From positions 6,634,001-6,698,000 of the forward strand of contig NZ_CP109130.1 of NCBI RefSeq assembly GCF_035917975.1: a stretch of 64,000 nt of DNA, in the 5' to 3' direction. The DNA comes from Streptosporangium sp. NBC_01756. Lineage in GTDB: Bacteria; Actinomycetota; Actinomycetes; Streptosporangiales; Streptosporangiaceae. The notes beneath the pieces are model-generated. The model made no database searches. It saw only the letters and a list, made by a program, of their open reading frames with translations, and had not been told where the DNA came from. Shown in pieces: positions 42,478 to 49,148 of this stretch (its first letter is position 1; every line of letters starts with the position of its first letter). The position numbers were made by a program, and so were the translations under genes.

Positions 42478-43683
42478 ATGGGTCGAAAGAGTTACGCGGG
42501 CCGGATGCCCGCGGTACTGGCCACCGCGACGGCTCTGCTCCTCGCCGCGGCGTGCGGCAGCCCGAACACCGCCGATTCGGGGAGCGGTGGTGCCAAGGCT
42601 GCGGAGGCGGTCAAGGTGGGGCTCGTCTACTCCAAGTCGGGTCCGCTCGCGACGTACGGCAAGCAGTACCTGGAGGGATTCCAGGCCGGGCTCGACTACG
42701 CCACCCAGGGGAGCAAGAAGGTCGGCGGCCAGGCGATCGAGGTCACCGAGGTCGACGACGGCGGCGACCCGGCCAAGGCCGTGTCCGCGGCGAAGGACCT
42801 GATCGGCAAGGGCTACAAGATCATCGCGGGATCGACCTCGTCGGGCGTGGCCACGCAGGTCGCTCCGATCACCGAGCAGAACAAGGTGCTGTTCATCTCG
42901 GGGCCGGCCGCCACCGACGCGGTCACCGGCGCCGGCGCCCACACCTTCCGGTCCGGGCGGCAGACCTCCCAGGACATCAGCACCGCCGCCGCCTTCATCG
43001 GCGACATCCAGGGCAAGAAGGTCGTCGTCTTCGCCCAGGACAGCGCGTTCGGCCAGGCCAACGTGGCCGGGGTGAAAGCGGTGCTGGGGGCCAAGGGGGC
43101 CACGGTCGAGCCGCTGCTCGTCCCGGCGAGCGCCACCGACTTCACCCCGTTCGCCACCCAGGCCAAGGAGACCGAGGCGGACCTGCTGTTCGTCGCCTGG
43201 GCGGGCACGACCGCGCAGGCCATGTGGACCTCCCTCGGCCAGCAGGGCGTCTTCGACGCCACCAAGGTCGTCACCGGCCTGGACATCACCGCCACCTGGC
43301 CGTCCTACGGAAAGGTGGCCGACAAGGTCAACTTCCTGTCGCACTACTTCGCCGGGGCGGCGGGCACCGACATCGAGAAGGCCATGACCGAGCGGGTCAC
43401 CAAGGCCGGCGGCACGGTCGACCTGTTCACCGGTGACGGCTTCACCGCCGCGCAGATGATCGTGCACGCCGCGGAGCAGGGCACCGACCCGGACGCGATG
43501 GCCAAGGCCCTCGCCGGTTGGAGCTTCGACGGCGTCAAGGGCAAGCTCACCGTCCGGGCGGAGGACCACGCACTGCTCCAGCCGATGTTCCAGGCCAAGC
43601 TGACCGGCGGTGAGACGCCCGCCGCGGAGCTGGTCGAGAAGCTCGACGCCGACGCCGTCGCACCCCCGGTCGTCAAGAAGTGA
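42478..43683 (+). CDS. Branched-chain amino-acid-type ABC substrate-binding lipoprotein (LivJ-like)
   Basis: 401 residues from ATG 42478; a TTG six bases earlier is less likely. Signal peptide with LLLAAAC (Cys26) for lipidation. The Peripla_BP_6 pattern is clear: VKVGLVYSKSGPLATYGKQY, GDPAKAVSAAKDLIGKG, IIAGSTSSGVATQVAPI and VVVFAQDSAFGQANVAG. Binds a branched-chain amino acid or a small amide or acid outside the membrane. First gene of a five-gene importer operon with overlapping junctions. Confidence 0.93.
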   Translation: MGRKSYAGRMPAVLATATALLLAAACGSPNTADSGSGGAKAAEAVKVGLVYSKSGPLATYGKQYLEGFQAGLDYATQGSKKVGGQAIEVTEVDDGGDPAKAVSAAKDLIGKGYKIIAGSTSSGVATQVAPITEQNKVLFISGPAATDAVTGAGAHTFRSGRQTSQDISTAAAFIGDIQGKKVVVFAQDSAFGQANVAGVKAVLGAKGATVEPLLVPASATDFTPFATQAKETEADLLFVAWAGTTAQAMWTSLGQQGVFDATKVVTGLDITATWPSYGKVADKVNFLSHYFAGAAGTDIEKAMTERVTKAGGTVDLFTGDGFTAAQMIVHAAEQGTDPDAMAKALAGWSFDGVKGKLTVRAEDHALLQPMFQAKLTGGETPAAELVEKLDADAVAPPVVKK

Positions 43684-44456
43684 CCGCAGCCGCGACCGCC
43701 CCCGCCCAGCCGGTCCTGCGCGTACGCGGGCTCGGCTGGGCGGTCGGCGGCGCCCACATCGTGTCGGATGTCGGCTTCGACGTCGCCGAGGGCGAATTCG
43801 TCGCCGTGATCGGTCCCAACGGAGCGGGCAAGACCTCGCTGTTCAATCTCATCTCGGGTCTGGTCCGGCCGACCGCCGGCACCATCGAGCTGGACCAGGC
43901 CGACATCACCGGCACGCCGCCGCACCGGCGGGCGCGACGCGGCCTCGGCCGTACCTTCCAGTCCTCCAGCGTCTTCCCGGCACTGACGGTGGCGGAGAAC
44001 GTACGGCTGGCCGCGGCGGCCCACCGCGGCACCTGCCTGCGGATCTGGCGGAAGGCCGAATCGGACGGCGAGGCGTGGGCGGCCACTGCGGACGCGCTCC
44101 GGCGCGTCGGTCTCGCCAGCCGGGCGGCGGAGGCCGCCGGCTCGCTGTCCCACGGGGACAAGCGCAAGCTGGAGATCGCCATCCTGCTCGCCACCGACCC
44201 GCGCATCATCCTGCTGGACGAGCCCATGGCCGGGGTCGGCGTGGCCGACGTGCCCGCCCTCACCGACGTCATCCGGGCCGTGCACCGCCAGGAGGGCCGC
44301 ACGGTCCTGATGGTGGAACACCACATGGACGTCCTGCTCGGCCTGGCCGACCGGGTCGCCGTCATGCACCACGGCAGCCTGCTCACCATCGACGTGCCGG
44401 AGAAGGTCATGGCCGATCCCGTCGTCCAGGACGCCTACCTCGGGGAGGCCCTGTGA
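43680..44456 (+). CDS. livG: ABC transporter ATP-binding protein, LivG-like
   Basis: 258 residues; GTG start overlapping the receptor stop (GTGA). Walker A GPNGAGKTS, signature LSHGDKRKLEIA in place of the usual LSGGQQ, Walker B IILLDEPMAGV. The long insert after FQSSSVFPALTVAENVRLAA is typical of LivG. LSHGDKR is a frequent variant in LivG-type ATPases. Powers the LivH/LivM channel. Confidence 0.92.
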   Translation: MTAAATAPAQPVLRVRGLGWAVGGAHIVSDVGFDVAEGEFVAVIGPNGAGKTSLFNLISGLVRPTAGTIELDQADITGTPPHRRARRGLGRTFQSSSVFPALTVAENVRLAAAAHRGTCLRIWRKAESDGEAWAATADALRRVGLASRAAEAAGSLSHGDKRKLEIAILLATDPRIILLDEPMAGVGVADVPALTDVIRAVHRQEGRTVLMVEHHMDVLLGLADRVAVMHHGSLLTIDVPEKVMADPVVQDAYLGEAL

Positions 44457-45148
44457 AACCGCTCCTTGAGGTCGCCGACCTGCACGTGCGGATCGGCACG
44501 TCCCACATCCTGCAGGGCGTCGGTTTCACGGTCGCCCCCCAGGGGGTCACCGCCCTGCTCGGACGGAACGGCGCGGGCAAGACCACCACCCTGAAGGCGG
44601 TGCTCGGCATCGTGCCGAAGACCGGGACCGTACGGCTCGACGGCCAGGACATCTCCGGCCTGCCCACCCATCTGATCGTCCGTCGGGGACTGGGCTACGC
44701 GCCCGAGGACCGCAACGTCTTCGCCGGCCTCACCGTCACCGAGAACCTGCGACTCGCCGAACGCGGGCACGGGCCGCACCGCTACGACCTGGTCTACGAG
44801 ATGTTCCCCGAGTTGAAGCAGCGGGGCGCGCAGCGCGCGGGCACCCTGTCGGGCGGGCAGCAGCAGATGGTCGCGATCGGCCGCACGCTGCTCAACGACA
44901 ACCGGATGCTCCTGGTGGACGAGCCGACCAAGGGGCTCGCGCCGAGGATCGTCACCGAGGTCGCCGAGGTGCTGGAGCGCGCCTCCCACGACGTGCCCAT
45001 CCTGCTGGTGGAGCAGAACCTCGCCCTGGTGCGCCGGATCGCCGACCACGTCGTGGTCATCGAGCAGGGGAGCGTCGTGCACACCGGTGACGCGGACTCG
45101 CTGCTCACCGACTCCGAACTCACCCGCGACCTCCTGGGGGTGGCGTGA
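44453..45148 (+). CDS. livF: ABC transporter ATP-binding protein, LivF-like
   Basis: 231 residues from GTG 44453 overlapping the livG stop (GTGA). The frame is open for 840 bases upstream, but that part is a shadow of livG. Walker A GRNGAGKTT, YAPEDRNVFAGLTVTENLRL, signature LSGGQQQMVAIG, Walker B MLLVDEPTKGLAP. The APEDR motif is characteristic of LivF. Confidence 0.93.
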   Translation: MKPLLEVADLHVRIGTSHILQGVGFTVAPQGVTALLGRNGAGKTTTLKAVLGIVPKTGTVRLDGQDISGLPTHLIVRRGLGYAPEDRNVFAGLTVTENLRLAERGHGPHRYDLVYEMFPELKQRGAQRAGTLSGGQQQMVAIGRTLLNDNRMLLVDEPTKGLAPRIVTEVAEVLERASHDVPILLVEQNLALVRRIADHVVVIEQGSVVHTGDADSLLTDSELTRDLLGVA

Positions 45149-46011
45149 GCAACGTCGTTCTCCTCGCGCTCACCGGCCTCGGCCTGGGCGCGCTGTACTT
45201 CCTCATCGCGTCCGGACTCTCGCTGATCTTCGGCCTGGCGGACGTGCTGAACTTCGCCCACGGCCTGTTCCTCGCGGTCGGCGCCTACGGCACCTGGTGG
45301 TCCTCGGCGCACCTGGGCCTCGCCTTCGTGCCGGCCGTCGTGTTCGGCGTGGTGGCCGGTACGGCCGTCGCCGTGCTGGTCGAGGTGCTGCTGATCCGGC
45401 CGCTCTACACCCGGACGATCGAGCAGGTCCTGGTCACCGTCGGGCTCAGCCTGGCGGGGGTGGCGCTGCTGCAGGCCGCCTTCGGCGCCGACCCGCTGAC
45501 CTTCCCCAAACCGGCGTGGGCCGGGGAGACCACCCGCGTGCTCGGGGCGATCGTTCCCAACGACCGGTTCCTGCTGATCGGCGCCGCCGCGGTGGTGCTG
45601 GTCGCGATCCAGGTGTTCCTGCGCCGCACCCGCTTCGGCCTGATCGTCCGGGCGGGCGTCGAGGACCGGACCATGGTCACCGCACTCGGCATCAACGTGC
45701 GGACCGCCTTCACGCTGGTGTTCGCCATCGGCGGCGCCGCGGCGGCGCTGGCCGGGGCGCTGGCCGGGGTCTACTTCGGCAACGTCTCACCCGGGCAGGG
45801 CACCTCCCTGCTCATCTTCGCCTTCATCGTCGTCGTCATCGGAGGCATGGGCTCGGTCACCGGCTCGGCGGTCGCCGCCGTCCTGGTCGGCCTGGTCCAG
45901 CAGTTCACCAGTTTCTACGCCGCCGCAGGGGTCGGAGAGGCCTCGGTGGTGCTCTTGCTCGCCGTGGTCCTGCTGACCCGGCCGGGCGGTCTGGCCGGGA
46001 GGGCCGCGTGA
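45145..46011 (+). CDS. livH: Branched-chain amino-acid ABC permease, LivH-like
   Basis: 288 residues, about eight membrane helices. LivH signature regions are GLSLIFGLADVLNFAHGLFL near the N-terminus and RAGVEDRTMVTALGINVRTA (about residues 170-189), the cytoplasmic coupling loop. GTG start overlaps livF; stop overlaps the livM-like start. Half of the translocation channel. Confidence 0.93.
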   Translation: MSNVVLLALTGLGLGALYFLIASGLSLIFGLADVLNFAHGLFLAVGAYGTWWSSAHLGLAFVPAVVFGVVAGTAVAVLVEVLLIRPLYTRTIEQVLVTVGLSLAGVALLQAAFGADPLTFPKPAWAGETTRVLGAIVPNDRFLLIGAAAVVLVAIQVFLRRTRFGLIVRAGVEDRTMVTALGINVRTAFTLVFAIGGAAAALAGALAGVYFGNVSPGQGTSLLIFAFIVVVIGGMGSVTGSAVAAVLVGLVQQFTSFYAAAGVGEASVVLLLAVVLLTRPGGLAGRAA

Positions 46012-47108
46012 TCAGAACAGCCATGGCGGACAGAGCCGTGACCGTCGACGACATCCGGCCGCGCCCGGAGCCGGCCAGGCGGCGCCTGGTCCGCCGCGCC
46101 GTACCCGTGGCCGTGTTCGCCCTGCTGGCGATCCTGCCGTTCTCCACCCTGGATCTGCCCGCGCTGCTCCCCGGCGTGGTCAACAGTCCGGGTTCGCTGC
46201 AACTGCTGGCGATCTGCCTGGTGTTCGCCGGGCTCGCGGCCACCTACGATCTGCTCTTCGGGCACACGGGGCTGCTCTCCTTCGGGCACGCCCTCTACAT
46301 CGCCCTGGGCAGCTACACCGTCAACATCGCGGTGACCAAACTCGGCCTCTCGCTGCCCGCCGCCCTGCTGCTGGCCGTGCTGGTGGGCCTCGTGGTGCCC
46401 GCGCTGCTGGGAGCCGTGGCCCTGCGGGTGAACGGCATCGCCTTCTCCATGGTGACCCTCGCCATGGCGCAGGTCGGCTCCATCGTGGTGATGAGCGACC
46501 CGGGCCGGCTCACCGGCGGTGAGGAGGGGCTGTCGCTGGCGCCCACCGCGCTGCCCGATTTCCTGTCCGGGGTGGCCAACACCGCCAACCTCTACTGGCT
46601 CGCCCTCGGCTACCTGATCCTGGTGCTGGCCGTCATCGGCTGGGCGGTGAACTCCGAGCCCGGCCGGGTCTGGCAGGCGATCCGGGAGAACGAACTGCGG
46701 GTGTCGGTGCTGGGACTGCCGTCCTACCACTTCCGCCTGCTCTCCTTCGTCGTCGCGTCCTTCCTGGCGATGCTCGGCGGGGTCGTGCACCTCTTCCTGG
46801 TCGGCGGGTCCAGCCCGCAGATCACCACCTCCAACTTCACTCTCGCCTTCCTGGTCATGGTGGTGCTCGGCGGTACGGGGAGCAGGTGGGGGGCGATGCT
46901 CGGCGGAGTCCTCTACACCTACCTCGACCACCGGCTCGCCGCACTGGGCACCTCCGACGCCGTCGCGAACCTGCCGGCGGTGCTGCGGGCACCGCTGTCG
47001 GAGCCGCTGTTCGTGCTCGGCGTGCTGTTCATCGTGATGGTGTACTTCATGCCGGGCGGCCTGGCGAGCCTGGCCACCCGGCTGCGCCGGAGTCCGGCGG
47101 GGAAGTGA
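46008..47108 (+). CDS. livM: Branched-chain amino-acid ABC permease, LivM-like
   Basis: 366 residues from GTG 46008, coupled to livH as GTGA. An ATG at 46023 is possible. A 40-residue charged leader precedes about nine membrane helices. LivM motifs are YDLLFGHTGLLSFGHALYIA, GIAFSMVTLAMAQ and the coupling loop AIRENELRVSVLGLPSYHFR. Last gene of the operon; followed by a long GC-rich inverted repeat. Confidence 0.93.
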   Translation: MIRTAMADRAVTVDDIRPRPEPARRRLVRRAVPVAVFALLAILPFSTLDLPALLPGVVNSPGSLQLLAICLVFAGLAATYDLLFGHTGLLSFGHALYIALGSYTVNIAVTKLGLSLPAALLLAVLVGLVVPALLGAVALRVNGIAFSMVTLAMAQVGSIVVMSDPGRLTGGEEGLSLAPTALPDFLSGVANTANLYWLALGYLILVLAVIGWAVNSEPGRVWQAIRENELRVSVLGLPSYHFRLLSFVVASFLAMLGGVVHLFLVGGSSPQITTSNFTLAFLVMVVLGGTGSRWGAMLGGVLYTYLDHRLAALGTSDAVANLPAVLRAPLSEPLFVLGVLFIVMVYFMPGGLASLATRLRRSPAGK

Positions 47109-47200
47109 TCGCGGAGGACCGCGGTCCCCGCTGATCCCGGCGGGTGAGACGACCACGGCGGTGCCGTCCTCCTCTCCGGTTCCGGAGGGTGAGACGGCCG

Positions 47201-47252
47201 CGGGCCGCGGTCCTCCTCCCCGGGAGTGCTCGGGGAGGAGGACCGCGGCCCG
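47201..47252. terminator. Bidirectional terminator-like hairpin
   Basis: Perfect 22-bp inverted repeat (47201-47222 and 47231-47252) with an eight-base loop, lying 93 bases after the livM stop and 47 bases after the convergent CoA-transferase end. The stem core is GGACCGCGGTCC-like on both arms. No U-run on either side, as is common for actinobacterial terminators. Related GC-rich motifs (GAGGACCGCGGTCC near 47113) lie close to the livM end. Confidence 0.8.
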
Positions 47253-47298
47253 TGACGGGTGGTTCGGCCGGCTCGGGAGCGCGTCCTCGCCAGGTGGC

Positions 47299-47949
47299 TC
47301 AGCTTGCCAAGAGCGTGTCCTCGACCGTCAGCGACGCCTCGGTGGCGGCGCGCACCTCGTCCACACTGACGCCGGGCGCGAGCTCACGCAGGGCCAGGCC
47401 GTACGGTGTGACGTCGATGACGGCCAGGTCGGTGATGACGCGGTCGACCACGCCCTGACCGGTCAGCGGGAGCGAGCACTCCTCGACGATCTTGGGTGAG
47501 CCGTCCCTGGCCACGTGCTCCATCAGGACGATCACTCGTCGGGCGCCGTGGACGAGGTCCATCGCGCCGCCCATACCCTTGATCATCTTTCCGGGGATGG
47601 TCCAGTTGGCCAGGTCGCCGGTCGCGGAGACCTGCATGGCGCCGAGCACGGCGGCGTCCAGGTGACCGCCGCGGATCACCCCGAAGGACAGGGCCGAGTC
47701 GAAGAACGAGGAGCCGGGCAGGAGGGTCACGGTCTCCTTGCCCGCGTTGATCAGATCGGGGTCCTCCTGACCCGCATACGGGTAGGGGCCCAGGCCGAGG
47801 ATGCCGTTCTCGCTGTGCAGGATCACCTCCACACCCTCCGGCAGGAAGTTCGGGATCAGCGTGGGCAGGCCGATGCCGAGGTTGACGTACTGGCCGTCGG
47901 TCAGTTCGAGTGCGGCCCGAGCGGCCATCTGCTCGCGGGTCAGTGCCAT
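47299..47949 (-). CDS. scoB: 3-oxoacid CoA-transferase subunit B
   Basis: 216 residues from ATG 47949, which shares one base with the subunit A stop (TGATG). [19 protein letters not shown] and the catalytic glutamate motif [13 protein letters not shown] (Glu about residue 50) are diagnostic, and [14 protein letters not shown] then [14 protein letters not shown] follow. Transfers CoA from succinyl-CoA (or similar) to acetoacetate or another 3-oxo acid. Lets the cell use ketone bodies formed in leucine/HMG-CoA breakdown, for which a lyase gene lies at 62600. Confidence 0.93.
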   Translation of the reverse strand: MALTREQMAARAALELTDGQYVNLGIGLPTLIPNFLPEGVEVILHSENGILGLGPYPYAGQEDPDLINAGKETVTLLPGSSFFDSALSFGVIRGGHLDAAVLGAMQVSATGDLANWTIPGKMIKGMGGAMDLVHGARRVIVLMEHVARDGSPKIVEECSLPLTGQGVVDRVITDLAVIDVTPYGLALRELAPGVSVDEVRAATEASLTVEDTLLAS

Positions 47950-48707
47950 CAGAAGGTCCCTTCCGGAACGGGGCGGACCGTCGTCCGTTCGATCCTCTTC
48001 TCCGTCCGTCCCACGTGGACGACCCGCTGCACGAAGATCCCCGGCAGGTGCACCTCGCCCGGTTCGAGCGCGTCGACGACCTCCTCGACCTGGGCGACGG
48101 CCACCCGGCCGGCCATCGCGCACAGCGGGTTGAAGTTCTGCGCGGAGGCGTTGAAACGCAGGTTGCCGAACCGGTCGCCGACGGCGGCGTGGACCAGCGC
48201 GAAATCGGTGACGATCGCCTCTTCGAGGACGTAGGGGCGGTCGCCGAAACTGCGCGTCTCCCGCTCGGGGGAGGCGGTGACGACCGCCCCTCCGGCGTCG
48301 TGGCTCCAGGGCAGCCCGCCCTGGGCGATCTGGGTGCCGACCCCGGCCGGGGTGTAGAAGGCGGGGATGCCGCAACCGCCCGCGCGCAGGCGTTCGGCCA
48401 GGGTCCCCTGCGGCACCAGCTCCACCTCCAGTTCGCCGTTGAGGTACTGCCGGGCGAACTCCTTGTTCTCTCCCACGTACGAGCTGGTCATCCGGGCGAT
48501 CCGCCGGTCGGCCAGGAGGATGCCGAGGCCCCAGTCCTGCACGCCGCAGTTGTTGGAGACCACCCGCAGCCCGGAGACGCCGAGCGCGTGCACCTCGCGG
48601 ATCAACTCCATCGGCGTCCCGCACAGCCCGAAGCCGCCCACGGCGACCGAGGACCCGTCCGAGATGTCGGTCACCGCCGTGGCGGCCGAACTCGTCAACT
48701 TGTTCAT
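47949..48707 (-). CDS. scoA: 3-oxoacid CoA-transferase subunit A
   Basis: 252 residues from ATG 48707 ([20 protein letters not shown]). Motifs are [30 protein letters not shown] and the CoA-binding region [13 protein letters not shown]. Works with subunit B as a cytosolic heteromer. A C-terminal extension with [15 protein letters not shown] is normal for the family. Longer in-frame upstream starts are unlikely because they cross an A/T-richer dyad-containing region. Confidence 0.93.
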   Translation of the reverse strand: MNKLTSSAATAVTDISDGSSVAVGGFGLCGTPMELIREVHALGVSGLRVVSNNCGVQDWGLGILLADRRIARMTSSYVGENKEFARQYLNGELEVELVPQGTLAERLRAGGCGIPAFYTPAGVGTQIAQGGLPWSHDAGGAVVTASPERETRSFGDRPYVLEEAIVTDFALVHAAVGDRFGNLRFNASAQNFNPLCAMAGRVAVAQVEEVVDALEPGEVHLPGIFVQRVVHVGRTEKRIERTTVRPVPEGTF

Positions 48708-49148
48708 GACTGTCGAACGTAGGCGGGCGCGGGGGGCGTGCCTACGTGGCCGATCCACATTGTCCGAGGTCAGAGGGTGGTGGAGCGAGCTTCGCGGAGG
48801 AGCCGTCAGGGTTCCGGAGCCGAGGGGGTCTGTTGAACACCCGATGATGACGGGCCAGTGAACTTTCAGGGCCAAAAATGAAGTGATCATTTGGGGCCGG
48901 TGAAAGCCCTGAGCCGGATGGTACTTTTGAGCCCATCGGTACCTGGGAGTTCTGGGACGTGCGCGGGTGGGCGAAGTGCTTCGGTCGGAGGTAAGAGGGC
49001 CGAGTGGGAAACGCGTCCCCAGCGGGCGCGCCACGGTGCCCCCGCCTCGGCCGTCCGTCCCGGCCCACCTCGGCGAGGTCGCGAGCATCCGCGACGGGCT
49101 GAAGGCGAACGCCGCGGCATGTGAGGCCGCCGAGTTTCCGTCTGGCGG
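48708..49148. other. Divergent control region between scoA and the effector-like gene
   Basis: 441 bases. Includes the dyad at 48863-48906. A small plus-strand frame from GTG 48967 to a TGA at 49152 overlaps the next gene's ATG as ATGA (59 codons, ending EVASIRDGLKANAAACEAAE then FPSGG), so it could be a real coupled leader gene. It has no recognised family and no clear ribosome site. Promoters for scoAB and the effector-like gene should lie here. Confidence 0.4.
48863..48906. promoter_or_regulatory. Long imperfect dyad upstream of scoAB
   Basis: CTTTCAGGGCCAAAAATGA and, after five bases, TCATTTGGGGCCGGTGAAAG form an imperfect inverted repeat with 19-20 base arms around AGTGA. It lies about 160 bases upstream of scoA and is A/T-richer than its surroundings. 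Plausible operator for a dimeric regulator, or a cruciform-forming terminator of an unseen transcript. Confidence 0.45.
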
